Shown one piece after another: positions 27,479 to 37,434 of a stretch of DNA of 64,000 nt; within the stretch, counting starts at the first letter, position 1, and each line of letters starts with the position of its first letter. Source of the DNA: Alterinioella nitratireducens (GTDB lineage Bacteria; Pseudomonadota; Alphaproteobacteria; Rhodobacterales; Rhodobacteraceae); NCBI RefSeq assembly GCF_013155465.1, contig NZ_JABJVX010000002.1, positions 124,001 through 188,000 of the forward strand, given 5' to 3'. The notes beneath the pieces were generated by a model. It was not told the DNA's origin. It saw only the letters and a list, made by a program, of their open reading frames with translations, and ran no database searches. The translations under genes and the position numbers were made by a program.

Positions 27479-27580
27479 TTCGTCGCGTTCATACGCATTC
27501 ACGCAACGCCCTCTAACCTCTTGATGACGCATGTCCGAGAAGCTCAAAACCGGTTCCCACTTTTGAGCGACATGCTCTAA
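27479..27580 (-). repeat. 102-bp palindromic repeat, copy 1
   Basis: On the minus strand this begins TTAGAGCATGTCGCTC and matches copy 2 (37431-37532, plus strand) at 99 of 102 positions. It has two palindromic parts: AGCATGTC..GACATGC enclosing GCTCAAAA..TTTTGAGC, then TAGAGGGCGTTGCGT facing ACGCGACGAA. The TAG stop of the histidine kinase gene is provided by the first bases of the repeat. It resembles RIME-like intergenic mosaic elements of alphaproteobacteria. Confidence 0.9.
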
Positions 27581-29712
27581 CCCTCGGGCAGGACCGGCAG
27601 CACGGTGTCAGGGGCAAGGGCGGTGATCTTCTCGATGATCAGCGGTTTCTTGAGCGGCTTGGTCAGGTAGTGGTCGATCCCGGCCTCGAAGATCCGCGAC
27701 TCGTCGCCATCCATCGCGTGGGCGGTCATGGCGACGATGGGCACGCGGGGCAGGCCGGTTTCCGCTTCATGGGCGCGGATGAGGCGGGCGGCCTCCAGCC
27801 CGTCCATCTCGGGCATGGAGATGTCGGTGAAGATCAGATCGGGCGGCGCGGATTTGTAGGCGGCCAGCGCCTCGGCCCCGTTACCCGTCATTTCCATCTC
27901 CAGGGTCAGCGGTTTGATCATCTTGGCGAACACAAGCTGGTTGGTCTTGTTGTCCTCGGCCGCCAATAACCGCAGCTTGCGCGGGGCGGGCGTCTGTTCG
28001 GGGATGATGAGGTCGGGCGGCGGTGCCTCCTCCTCCTCCGCCTCGCAGGCCGCGATCAGGGCCGCGCGCAGATCGGCAAGCGAAAGGCCCGCGAATATCC
28101 CGTCACAGCCCGAATCCCTGCAGCAGCGCGTCACCGGCCCGTCATGCCCCGCGGCGCGCAAGGCCGACAGCGTGGCCTTATCCCCCGCGCAAAGCAGCGC
28201 CAGGTCCACTGGCCCCTTCAGGCGCGCCGGGTCCACCACGGTCTGCACCTCGGCGCGCAGTTTCAGAAGCTGGCGTTCAAGAACCGCGCGGCTAGGCAGT
28301 TCCGGGCCGATCACGGCGATCCGCTTCAACCCCTCGGGCAGCGGCGGCACCGGCCTTGTGTCATCACCCTCGGCGCGGGCAAGCCGCAGCAGGAACCCGA
28401 AGGTGGACCCCTCGCCCGGCACCGAATCGAGCCACATCTTGCCGCCCATCAGCCGGATCAGCTTGGCCGAGATCGCCAGACCCAGCCCGGTGCCCTCATA
28501 TTTGCGGTTGGCCTGATCCTCGACCTGGTTGAATTCGCCGAAGACATGCGCCTGTTTTTCCTGCGGTATGCCGATCCCGGTATCCTCGACCGCGATGCGC
28601 AGGGCGATCTGGCCATCTTCGCCCTCCTCCCCCAGCACGCGCACAGTGACGCGGCCTTTCTCGGTGAATTTCACCGCGTTGCCGATCAGGTTGGTCAGCA
28701 CCTGCCGGACCCGCCCCCGGTCGCCGATTAGCTTTTCGGGCAGGAAGATGTCGTAATCGACGATCAATTCCAGATCGCGGCCCTGGATGGTGGGTTTGAG
28801 CAGGCGGAAGATCTCGTGAATCATCCCTTCAAGGTCGAACGCCTCCTCATGCAGCACCAGCTTGTCGGCCTCGATCTTGGAGTAATCCAGCACGTCGTTG
28901 ATGATGACCAGCAGCGCCTCACCCGAGTTCTTGATCGTATCGGCATACATCCGCTGTTCTTCGTCCAGTTCGGTATCGCGCAGCAGGTCGGCCATGCCGA
29001 CGACGCCGTTCATCGGCGTGCGGATCTCATGGCTCATATTCGCAAGGAAAGCCGATTTCGCCCGGTTCGCCGATTGCGCCAGGTCGCGGGCTTCGCGCAG
29101 TTCCTGCTCGCGCTCGATATCGGCGGTGATGTTGAGGGCGAGGCTGACCATGTCACCCTCGGGCGAGCGCTTGTCGACCAGCTTGACATAGCCGCCATTC
29201 CAGAGCCTGAGCGTGCGGGGCGGGATCGGGTCCTGTTCCCAGCGCCCGATCATGTCGTCGATCCAGTCATCGGGATCGGTGCCCTCGACGTCGATGATGC
29301 CTTCGTCCACCGCGATGCGCAGGATCGCCTCATAGCTGGCGCCGGGGCCGATTTCGGCAATCCCGTCAAAGACCTGGATAAAGGCGTCATTGGCCGCCAC
29401 CAGCCGCCAGTCGCGGTCATAGATGGCAAAGCCGTCCTCGATGATGGCCAGCGAATCCCAGAGCCGCCGTTCGGCCCGCTGCGCGTGTTCGGTGGCCACC
29501 TCAAGATCGGCGCGCACCTTGGTGGTCTGGCCCACCAGTGCCGCGTTTTCCTGGCGCTGTTCGATGACCTGGTCCGACATCGCGTCGGCATGGGCGGCGA
29601 GGCGCCTGTTGGCCGAAAACAGCTCCTCCGATTTCTGCGCCAGGAGGCGTTCGGCGGCCAGCCGCGCGCGGCGTTCCTTCGCCAAACGGTCCTCCATTCC
29701 GGCAGGCGTCAT
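27577..29712 (-). CDS. Hybrid sensor histidine kinase with PAS and receiver domains
   Basis: A 711-residue cytosolic hybrid kinase. A coiled-coil N terminus (residues 1-85) is followed by a PAS domain that starts SLAIIEDGFAIYDRDWRLVAAND (about 87-200). The phosphoacceptor helix contains FLANMSHEIRTPMNG with His228. The HATPase domain has the N-box LTNLIGNAVKF and the G-boxes DTGIGIP and GTGLGLAIS. A degenerate receiver-like region (about 465-555) precedes an intact receiver with the phospho-Asp in FTDISMPEMDG (Asp630) and TKPLKK near the end. There are no transmembrane helices, so the signal is probably internal. No partner regulator is adjacent; it diverges from the alpha-2-macroglobulin gene. 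Confidence 0.93.
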   Translation of the reverse strand: MTPAGMEDRLAKERRARLAAERLLAQKSEELFSANRRLAAHADAMSDQVIEQRQENAALVGQTTKVRADLEVATEHAQRAERRLWDSLAIIEDGFAIYDRDWRLVAANDAFIQVFDGIAEIGPGASYEAILRIAVDEGIIDVEGTDPDDWIDDMIGRWEQDPIPPRTLRLWNGGYVKLVDKRSPEGDMVSLALNITADIEREQELREARDLAQSANRAKSAFLANMSHEIRTPMNGVVGMADLLRDTELDEEQRMYADTIKNSGEALLVIINDVLDYSKIEADKLVLHEEAFDLEGMIHEIFRLLKPTIQGRDLELIVDYDIFLPEKLIGDRGRVRQVLTNLIGNAVKFTEKGRVTVRVLGEEGEDGQIALRIAVEDTGIGIPQEKQAHVFGEFNQVEDQANRKYEGTGLGLAISAKLIRLMGGKMWLDSVPGEGSTFGFLLRLARAEGDDTRPVPPLPEGLKRIAVIGPELPSRAVLERQLLKLRAEVQTVVDPARLKGPVDLALLCAGDKATLSALRAAGHDGPVTRCCRDSGCDGIFAGLSLADLRAALIAACEAEEEEAPPPDLIIPEQTPAPRKLRLLAAEDNKTNQLVFAKMIKPLTLEMEMTGNGAEALAAYKSAPPDLIFTDISMPEMDGLEAARLIRAHEAETGLPRVPIVAMTAHAMDGDESRIFEAGIDHYLTKPLKKPLIIEKITALAPDTVLPVLPEG

Positions 29713-29849
29713 CGGGCCCCTCTTGTCTCGCGCAGCGTCATCCGCCCGTAAACTGCAGTGAATTTTATTGAGATCGGATTAACGCCGCGGCCTTTCCGTG
29801 GACAGACCCCGACCCGGCATGCGATGCTGAGACAAAGATTTTTGATATA

Positions 29850-29951
29850 GAGCGTTTCAGGTTCTCATTGGATCAGGGATCGGTTTTCGCATTCAGCCCT
29901 GAAAGGGATGAGGCAGGGAGAACCGATGCAATCGGAACCTGAAACGATCTC
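29850..29951. repeat. 102-bp nested palindrome upstream of the alpha-2-macroglobulin gene
   Basis: The outer arms GAGCGTTTCAGGTTC (29850-29864) and GAACCTGAAACGATCTC (29935-29951) pair with a two-base bulge. Inner arms ATCGGTTTTC and GAGAACCGAT pair inside them. It is followed by TTTTTT and then by the ribosome binding site of the next gene. It differs in sequence from the TTAGAGCATG repeats at 27.5 and 37.4 kb. It could fold as a long leader hairpin with terminator-like properties. Confidence 0.75.
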
Positions 29952-29974
29952 GCTTTTTTGAGCAGGAGGATGCG

Positions 29975-32900
29975 ATGCGAGGGTTTCTGGCCGCGATAAT
30001 CTGTCTTTTCATCTCGGGCGCGGCACTGGCGCAGCAGGCCCCGGTGGCCGAGCGATTCTATTCGCTGGCGCGCGGCGTGGACTATCCGGGCGGCGATCTG
30101 GGGCCGATCTTCGACACCAGTTTCGCGGCCTGCACCGCCGCCTGCCTGAACGACCCCGATTGCGTCGGCGCCACCTTCAACAGGGCCAGAAACGCCTGTT
30201 TCCCGAAATCCGAGATCGGGGCAAGCGAGCCTTTCGACCTGGTCGATTCGATCACCGTGCGGCAGACCGCGCCGGGGGTGCTGGACCGGCTGCCTGCCCG
30301 CGTCGCGGCGCTCGATTTCCTGTCGGAAACCGACCTGAGCCGCGCCCGCCAGCAGGCGGGTGGCCTCGCGCAGGACCACCCGGCAGAGCACTGGACCGCA
30401 CGGCAATTGCTGGACGCGGCGCGCGATCAGCGCGTGGCGGGCGATCTGCGGCAGGCGATGCGCTTTACCGGCGCGGCGATCACGCTGACGGATGATCCGA
30501 ACCATTGGGCCGATTACGCCCGCCTCGCGCTGGCCGTCGATACGCCCGCCAGCCGCGAGCGCCGCAACCTCGACCAGACCGCCCTGCGCGCGGCGACAAA
30601 TGCCGTGCTGCGCGCGGAAGGTGGCCCGCAACTTGCCCTGACGCTGGCCGTGCTGGCCGAGGCGCTGGAAGCGAATGACAGGGGCCGCGACATGATCCCG
30701 GCGCTGCGGCTGGCGCTGGAGAACGCCGATATGGCGGCACTGGAGGAGGCGCTGGACCGGGCCGTGCGGCTCTATGGCTTCCGGGTGGTCTCCACCGAGG
30801 TCGAAAGCGACGCCGAGGCGCCGCGGATTTGCGCCGTGTTCTCGGAAGACCTGTCGGAAAGCGCCGATATGGGCGCGTTCCTGCAAACCACCACGTCCGG
30901 CCTGTCGGTGCAGGCCGAGGGGCGGCAGTTCTGCATCACGGGCGTTGAGCATGGGGCCCGCTACGAGGTGACGCTGCGCGCGGGCCTGCCCGCCGCCTCG
31001 GGCGAGACCCTGCGCCACCCCGCCGCCCTTGCGCTTTATGTCCGCGACCGCACCCCTGGCGTCCGCTTTCCGGGGCGTGCCTATGTGCTGCCGCGCGCGG
31101 CAAACGGGGCCTTGCCCATCGTCACGGTGAACACCGACGCGGTGGACCTGTCATTGCACGCGATCACCGACCGCAACGTCCTTCGCAGCTTGCAGGAGGA
31201 TTATTTCGGCCGCCCCCTGAATGAATGGGAGATCGACCGCTTCACCACCGAACTGGCCGAGACCGTCTGGACCGGCACGGGCGACGTCACCATGCGCCTC
31301 AACGAGGATGTCACCACCAGCCTGCCGATGGGCGAGGTTCTGGCGGGGCTGGAGCCCGGTCTCTACGCGCTTGAGGCAAGGATTCCGGGCCCGGTGACGC
31401 GCGACCAGCCGCCCGCGACGCAATGGTTCCTGGTCTCGGACCTGGGGATTTCGGCAATGACGGGCGAGGATGGCGTGCATGTGATCCTGCGCGCGCTGTC
31501 CGATACCTCGGCGCTGGCGGGCACGCCGGTGCAACTGATCTCCGGCTCCAACCGCATCCTGGCGACGTTGCAGACCGACACGCAGGGCTACGTGCATTTC
31601 CCCCCTGACCTGGCCGCCGGACGGGGTTCGACCGCGCCCGCGATGGTGGCGGTGGATACCGGGCAGGATTTCGCCTTTCTGTCGCTGACCGAGGCCGAGT
31701 TCGACCTCTCCGACCGGGGCGTCGAGGGCCGTGCGCCCGCGCCTGCCATCGACGTGTTCCTGACCACCGAACGCGGGGCCTACCGCGCGGGCGAGACCAT
31801 CCACGCCACCGCGCTGGCCCGCGATGGGCGGGCCGGGGCGATCACCGGCCTGCCGCTGACCGCGATCCTGACGCGCGCCGACGGGGTGGAGTATGCCCGG
31901 ACCCTGCTGGAGGAGGCGGGCGCGGGCGGTTACGTCTGGGCCATGCCGCTTGGCGGCAACGTCCCGCGCGGCACCTGGCGGCTGGATGTCCATGCCGATG
32001 TGGATGCCGCGCCCTTGGCGACGCAGACCCTGCTGGTCGAGGATTTCCTGCCCGAACGCATCGACGTGGCGCTTGGCCTGCCGGACGGCCCGCTGCCCGC
32101 CGATGCCAGCCCGGTGCTGGAGGTGCAGGCCGATTACCTCTTTGGTGCGCCCGCCTCCGATCTGCCCATCGAGGGCGAGATCGTGATCCGTCCCACCGCC
32201 ACGCTGGAAGCCCATCCCGGCTACAGCTTCGGGCGGCATGACGACAGGCCCGGTGCGCAGTTCACCTCTCTGCCTTCGGGCGCGCGCACGGATCAGACCG
32301 GGGCCGCCGCGCTGCCCCTCGACCTGCCGGAGATCACCGGCGCGCCGCATCCGCGCAACCTGACCGTCACCGCGCGCGTCAGCGAAGGCTCGGGCCGCCC
32401 GGTGGAACGCCAGATCACCCGCGCGCTGTCCCCCTCCGGCACGCTTCTGGGCCTGCGCCAGATGTTCGACGGCACCCTGCCCGAAGGCACGGAAGCACAG
32501 TTCCAGGCCATCGCCGTGGGGGCCGAGGGCGTGCCGGTGCGCTGGACGCTGAACCGGGTCGAGCGGCGCTATCAGTGGTATACGCAGAACGGCAGTTGGT
32601 ACTGGGAGCCCGTCACCACGCGCACCCGGATCGCGACCGGCGAGGCCGTGGCGGGCAGCACCCCCATCGACATTGCCGCCCCGGTGGACTGGGGCCAGTT
32701 CGAACTGCGGATCGAGACGCTGGACGGTCCCTATTCCAGCAGCTCGGTCGGTTTTTCCGCCGGATGGTATGGCACCGGCGACGGGACCGGCACGCCGGAC
32801 CTGTTGGAAGTCTCGTTGGATGCCGAAAGCTACACGGTCGGCGACACCGCCACCCTGCGCATCGTGCCGCGCAGCGGGGGCACGGCGCTGGTCCGTGTCG

Positions 32901-35392
32901 TTTCGAACCGGCTGATTGACATGCAGGTGGTCGAGGTCGGCGACGATCCGACCGAGATCGCGCTGGACGTGACCGAAGACTGGGGCGCGGGCGCCTATGT
33001 CACCGCGACCCTGCTGCGGCCCCTTGAGGGGCTGGATGCCCGCACCCCTGCCCGCGCGCTTGGACTGGCCCATGCCAGCGTCGCGCCGGGGGATCATGCG
33101 CTGGACCTTGTCATGCAGGCCCCCAACACGGCGCAACCGCGCGACAGTTTCGAGGTCGCGCTGGCTGCGCAGAACCTGCAACCCGGCGATACCGTCTACG
33201 CCTCCATCGCTGCCGTCGATCTGGGTATCCTCAACCTGACCGGGTTCGAGCCGCCCGATCCGCGCGGGCATTACTTCGGCCAGCGCCGCCTTGGCGTGGC
33301 CCTGCGCGACCTCTACGGGCGCATCATCGAGACCGGCGGCGAGCCGGGGCAGGTCCGCTCCGGCGGTGGCTCGGCCCTGGGGATGCGGATGCAGGCACCG
33401 CCGCCGACCGAGGCGCTGGTTGCCTTCCAGACCGGCCCGCTGACCGTGGGCGATGACGGCATGATCCGCGCCCGGTTCGATATGCCCGCCTTCAACGGCA
33501 CCGTGCGCGTGAGCGCGGTGGCGTGGTCGGAAACCGGCGTCGGGCAGGCCACCGCGGATGTGCTGGTGCGCGATCCCGTGGTCGTCACCGCAAGCGTGCC
33601 GCGTTTCATGGCCCCCGGCGATTCTGCCCGGCTGCTGCTGGAGGTGACCCATGCCGAGGGCCCGACCGGCGAAATGCCCATCGAGATCGCGGCCTCGGGC
33701 GGCCTCAGCCTCGGCACCGGGCTTGCCACCGTGACGCTTGGCGACCAGGAGACCGAGCGCCTGCGCATTCCGCTGCAGGCGGGCGACCGCGAGGGGGTCG
33801 AGCAGATTACCGTCACGCTGACCACCCCGAATGGTCAGCGCCTCGCCCGCACGCTGACCCTGCCGGTGCAGGTCAATGACCCGGTGGAATCGGCCACCAC
33901 GCGTTTCACCCTCGCCCCCGGCGAAAGCTACCGGTTCGATGCCGCCGTGCTGGCGGGCTACCGGCCCGGATCGGGGCAGGCGGTGCTGTCTGCCGGACCG
34001 CTGGCGCGTTTCGATGCGCCGGGCCTCTTGGCGATGCTCGACCGCTACCCCTATGGCTGCACCGAGCAACTGACCTCTGCCGCGATGCCGCTGCTCTATA
34101 TGGCGGATGTGGCCGAGACGCTGGAGCTTGAGACCGCCACCGGCCTTGCCACCCGTATCCAGGACGCCATCGACGCGATCCTGGCCAATCAGGCGGGCAA
34201 TGGCGGCTTTGGCCTCTGGGGGGCCTATTCCGGCGATCCGTGGCTTGATGCGTACGTGACCGATTTCCTCAGCCGCGCGCGGGCCGAGGGGTTCGAGGTG
34301 CCGGACCTCGCCTTCCGCGCCGCCATCGACAACCTGCGCAACCAGGTCGCCACAGCCAGTGACTTCGAGAACGGCGGCGAGGCGATTGCCTATGCGCTGA
34401 TGGTGCTGGCCCGCGAAGGCGCGGCAGCGATGAGCGATCTGCGCTACTACGCGGATGTGAAGGTGGGCGATTTCGCAACGCCCTTGGCGCTGGGTCAGCT
34501 GGGCGCGGCTTTGGCGATGTATGGCGACCAGCCGCGCGCCGATGCGATGTTCCGGGCGGGCTATGCGCTGCTGCGGGGCCAACTCACCCAATCCGAGGAA
34601 ACCGGTTGGCGCGCCGATTACGGCACGCGGGCGCGCGACGCGACGGGGCTGTTGACCCTCGCCGCCGCCTCGTCCTCGGACGCGATCCCGCTGATGGACC
34701 TGGCCCGTGCGCTACCCGCGCCGGGGCGGCATGTCTCGACGCAGGAGGCGGCGTGGTCCCTGATGGCCGCCAATGCGCTCATTGACCAGGCAAGCTGGTC
34801 CGGCCTGACGCTGAACGGGGCGGCGGTTGACGGGCTGCTGCTGGAACGCCTTGTTGCCGGAGACCAGACCACGCGAACTGTGACCAATGCGGGCGAACGC
34901 GAGGAAACCCTGCTGCTGACCACCTATGGCCAAACGGCGGGCGAGACGCAGGCGGGCGGCAACGGCTACCGCATCGCGCGGCGCTACGTGACGATGGAGG
35001 GCACGCCTGCCGATCCGTCTGAGGTCAGCGTCGGCACGCGGCTGGTGGCGTTGATCACAGTCACGCCCTTTGATGACCGCCGCGCACGGCTGATGGTCAG
35101 CGATCCGCTGCCCGCGGGTTTCGAGATCGACAACCCGAACCTCCTGCAAGGCGGCGACCTGCCCGCACTGGAGGGGATCCCCGTCAGCAACGCGGCGGAG
35201 CATACCGAGTTCCGGCAGGATCGCTTCCTCGCCGCCATCGACGGGGTCAACGGCGAGAGCTTCACGCTGGGCTATATCGTGCGCGCGGTGACACCCGGCC
35301 AGTTCCACCACCCCGCCGCCTCGGTCGAGGATATGTATCGCCCGCAGTTCCGGGCGCAGACCGCATCCGGCGCCGTGGTGATCACCGAGTAA
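29975..35392 (+). CDS. Bacterial alpha-2-macroglobulin with N-terminal Apple/PAN domain
   Basis: A 1805-residue periplasmic protease trap of the YfhM family. It has a cleavable Sec signal (RGFLAAIICLFISGAALAQQ) without a lipobox, so it is probably soluble rather than anchored. A PAN/Apple-like module with spaced Cys (residues about 25-95) precedes the macroglobulin domains. The thioester motif is intact, YGCTEQL with Cys1362. The following complement-like helical domain contains NGGFGLWG. The bait region cannot be pinpointed. An AGGAGGA lies five bases before the ATG. The stop overlaps the pbpC start by one base (TAATG); the pairing with PBP1C is widespread and suggests repair and defence after wall breach. 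Confidence 0.95.
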   Translation: MRGFLAAIICLFISGAALAQQAPVAERFYSLARGVDYPGGDLGPIFDTSFAACTAACLNDPDCVGATFNRARNACFPKSEIGASEPFDLVDSITVRQTAPGVLDRLPARVAALDFLSETDLSRARQQAGGLAQDHPAEHWTARQLLDAARDQRVAGDLRQAMRFTGAAITLTDDPNHWADYARLALAVDTPASRERRNLDQTALRAATNAVLRAEGGPQLALTLAVLAEALEANDRGRDMIPALRLALENADMAALEEALDRAVRLYGFRVVSTEVESDAEAPRICAVFSEDLSESADMGAFLQTTTSGLSVQAEGRQFCITGVEHGARYEVTLRAGLPAASGETLRHPAALALYVRDRTPGVRFPGRAYVLPRAANGALPIVTVNTDAVDLSLHAITDRNVLRSLQEDYFGRPLNEWEIDRFTTELAETVWTGTGDVTMRLNEDVTTSLPMGEVLAGLEPGLYALEARIPGPVTRDQPPATQWFLVSDLGISAMTGEDGVHVILRALSDTSALAGTPVQLISGSNRILATLQTDTQGYVHFPPDLAAGRGSTAPAMVAVDTGQDFAFLSLTEAEFDLSDRGVEGRAPAPAIDVFLTTERGAYRAGETIHATALARDGRAGAITGLPLTAILTRADGVEYARTLLEEAGAGGYVWAMPLGGNVPRGTWRLDVHADVDAAPLATQTLLVEDFLPERIDVALGLPDGPLPADASPVLEVQADYLFGAPASDLPIEGEIVIRPTATLEAHPGYSFGRHDDRPGAQFTSLPSGARTDQTGAAALPLDLPEITGAPHPRNLTVTARVSEGSGRPVERQITRALSPSGTLLGLRQMFDGTLPEGTEAQFQAIAVGAEGVPVRWTLNRVERRYQWYTQNGSWYWEPVTTRTRIATGEAVAGSTPIDIAAPVDWGQFELRIETLDGPYSSSSVGFSAGWYGTGDGTGTPDLLEVSLDAESYTVGDTATLRIVPRSGGTALVRVVSNRLIDMQVVEVGDDPTEIALDVTEDWGAGAYVTATLLRPLEGLDARTPARALGLAHASVAPGDHALDLVMQAPNTAQPRDSFEVALAAQNLQPGDTVYASIAAVDLGILNLTGFEPPDPRGHYFGQRRLGVALRDLYGRIIETGGEPGQVRSGGGSALGMRMQAPPPTEALVAFQTGPLTVGDDGMIRARFDMPAFNGTVRVSAVAWSETGVGQATADVLVRDPVVVTASVPRFMAPGDSARLLLEVTHAEGPTGEMPIEIAASGGLSLGTGLATVTLGDQETERLRIPLQAGDREGVEQITVTLTTPNGQRLARTLTLPVQVNDPVESATTRFTLAPGESYRFDAAVLAGYRPGSGQAVLSAGPLARFDAPGLLAMLDRYPYGCTEQLTSAAMPLLYMADVAETLELETATGLATRIQDAIDAILANQAGNGGFGLWGAYSGDPWLDAYVTDFLSRARAEGFEVPDLAFRAAIDNLRNQVATASDFENGGEAIAYALMVLAREGAAAMSDLRYYADVKVGDFATPLALGQLGAALAMYGDQPRADAMFRAGYALLRGQLTQSEETGWRADYGTRARDATGLLTLAAASSSDAIPLMDLARALPAPGRHVSTQEAAWSLMAANALIDQASWSGLTLNGAAVDGLLLERLVAGDQTTRTVTNAGEREETLLLTTYGQTAGETQAGGNGYRIARRYVTMEGTPADPSEVSVGTRLVALITVTPFDDRRARLMVSDPLPAGFEIDNPNLLQGGDLPALEGIPVSNAAEHTEFRQDRFLAAIDGVNGESFTLGYIVRAVTPGQFHHPAASVEDMYRPQFRAQTASGAVVITE

Positions 35393-37434
35393 TGCGCGTC
35401 AGGTGGCTAATCGCTCTGGTTGCGGCCCTTTGGCTTGGTGCCCTCGGGCGCGACCGGGCCGATGCCTGGATCGACGCGACGGTGCTGCCGCCCTTGGTGC
35501 CCGCCACATCGGTGGAGGTGCTGGACCGAAACGGCACCCTCCTGCGGGCCTACACGGTCGAGGATGGCCGCTGGCGGCTGCCCGTCACGCTGGCCGAGGT
35601 GGACCCCGCGTTCATCGAGCTTTTGCTGACCTACGAGGACCGGCGGTTTTACGAACATTCCGGCGTCGATCCCCGCTCGCTTGGCCGCGCCTTTCTGCAG
35701 GCCCTGCGCAACGGGCGCATCGTCTCGGGCGGGTCCACCATCACCATGCAGGTCGCGCGCCTGTTGGAGGATAGCGGCACCGGGTCTTGGCGCGGCAAGC
35801 TGCGCCAGATGCGGCTGGCGCTGGCGCTGGAACGCCAGCTTTCCAAGGACGAGATCCTCACGCTCTACCTGCATCTCGCACCCTATGGCGGCAATATCGA
35901 GGGCATCCGCGCCGCCAGTTTCACCTGGTTCGGGCATGAACCGCAGAATCTGACCACCGCCGAGGCCGCGCTCCTGGTGGCGCTGCCGCAATCGCCCAAC
36001 TACCGCCGCCCGGATCGCTACCCCGAGACCGCCCTTGCCGCACGGGGCCGCGTGCTGGAGCGCGCGGTCCGCTTCGACATGCTGGAGGAGGACGAGGCCG
36101 CCTGGGCAAACCGCGCCCCCCTTCCCGGCACCCGCCATGACTTCCCGCTGCTGGCCCCGCACCTTGCCGACAGGATCATCGCCGAGCGCCCCGCCGCGCA
36201 GCATCACCTGACGCTGGACGCCGAGCTGCAGGCCGCGATGGAACGGCTGGCGGTACAGGCCGTGCGCGGCCAATCGGACCAGATGAACGCCGCCATCATG
36301 GTGATGGACCATGCGACGGGCGAGGTGCTCGCCTCGGTCGGATCGGCGGGCTATTCCGACAATCCGCTGCAAGGCTTCAACGACATGACACAGGCCCTGC
36401 GCTCGCCCGGATCGACGCTGAAACCGCTGATCTACGGGCTCGGTTTCGAGGCCGGTCTGATCCACCCCGAAACCATGATTCAAGATCGCCCGGTGCGCTT
36501 CGGCTCCTACGCGCCGCAGAACTTCGACAACCAGTTCCGGGGTGAAATATCCGTGGCCCGCGCGCTGCAATTCTCGCTCAATACCCCCGTGGTCAGCCTG
36601 CTGGAGGAGATCGGACCGGCCGAGATGATGAACCGGATGCGCCGCGCGGGCATGCAGCCGGAATTGCCCGCCGGTCAGCCGGGGCTGGCCGTGGCCCTTG
36701 GCGGGGTCGGGACGACGATGGAGGATCTGATGCGGCTTTACGGGGCCATCGCCTCGGGCGGCGGATCGGTGCCGCTGCATTACCGGCAAGGCGACCGGGG
36801 GGGCGCGCCAGTGCAGGTGCTGTCGCCCGTTGCCGCCTGGTATCTGGGCGATATCCTCTCGGGTGTCGCACCGCCCGCAAACGCGCCGCGCAACGGGCTG
36901 GCCTACAAGACCGGCACCAGCTATGGCCATCGCGATGCCTGGGCCTTCGGCTTTGATGGGGCCCATGTGGTGGGGATCTGGCTTGGCCGCGCCGATGGCG
37001 CCTCGGTGCCGGGGGCCTTCGGGGCCGACCTTGCCGCGCCGCTGCTGTTCGAAGCCTTCGCCCGCATCGCCCCCAACCTCACGCCTTTGCCACCGCCACC
37101 CCCCGGCGCGTTGACCGTCCCGCTGTCCGAGCTTCCCCAACCCCTGCGCCGCTTCGCCCCCCGCGCCGAACCTGTCGCCAACGCTGAGGCCCCGCGCATC
37201 GCCTTCCCGCCGGATGGCGCGACACTGGCCCGCCAGTCCGGTCTGCCCTTCCTCGCCCGCGTCGAACGGGGCACGCCGCCCTTCACATGGCTCTGGAACG
37301 GCGCGCCCGCGCGGATCGCCAGCCATGACCGGCAGGTCGACCTCGGCAACCCCGATCCCGGCTTCGTCGATCTGACGGTAATAGATGCGCGCGGGCAATC
37401 AGCCTCGGTCTTCCTTGAGATCGTGACCCCTTAG
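35392..37434 (+). CDS. pbpC: Penicillin-binding protein 1C
   Basis: A 680-residue bifunctional-type peptidoglycan synthase. It has an N-terminal membrane anchor (WLIALVAALWLGALG). The GT51 glycosyltransferase domain includes YEDRRFYEHSGVD (Glu82) and GGSTITMQVARLL. The transpeptidase domain has the nucleophile Ser341 in STLK, SLN in FSLNTP, and KTGTS. The C-terminal domain typical of PBP1C (BiPBP_C, about 590-680) follows a Pro-rich linker. It is translationally coupled to the alpha-2-macroglobulin gene. Its TAG stop is formed by the first bases of the second 102-bp repeat. Confidence 0.96.
   Translation: MRVRWLIALVAALWLGALGRDRADAWIDATVLPPLVPATSVEVLDRNGTLLRAYTVEDGRWRLPVTLAEVDPAFIELLLTYEDRRFYEHSGVDPRSLGRAFLQALRNGRIVSGGSTITMQVARLLEDSGTGSWRGKLRQMRLALALERQLSKDEILTLYLHLAPYGGNIEGIRAASFTWFGHEPQNLTTAEAALLVALPQSPNYRRPDRYPETALAARGRVLERAVRFDMLEEDEAAWANRAPLPGTRHDFPLLAPHLADRIIAERPAAQHHLTLDAELQAAMERLAVQAVRGQSDQMNAAIMVMDHATGEVLASVGSAGYSDNPLQGFNDMTQALRSPGSTLKPLIYGLGFEAGLIHPETMIQDRPVRFGSYAPQNFDNQFRGEISVARALQFSLNTPVVSLLEEIGPAEMMNRMRRAGMQPELPAGQPGLAVALGGVGTTMEDLMRLYGAIASGGGSVPLHYRQGDRGGAPVQVLSPVAAWYLGDILSGVAPPANAPRNGLAYKTGTSYGHRDAWAFGFDGAHVVGIWLGRADGASVPGAFGADLAAPLLFEAFARIAPNLTPLPPPPPGALTVPLSELPQPLRRFAPRAEPVANAEAPRIAFPPDGATLARQSGLPFLARVERGTPPFTWLWNGAPARIASHDRQVDLGNPDPGFVDLTVIDARGQSASVFLEIVTP

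Noticed and set aside
31151-34591. A very long open frame (over 1100 codons) on the strand opposite the alpha-2-macroglobulin gene
   Set aside because: It is a codon-bias mirror of a G+C-rich gene: the sense protein has a signal peptide and an intact thioester motif, while the antisense product is Arg/Gly/His-rich with no domain.
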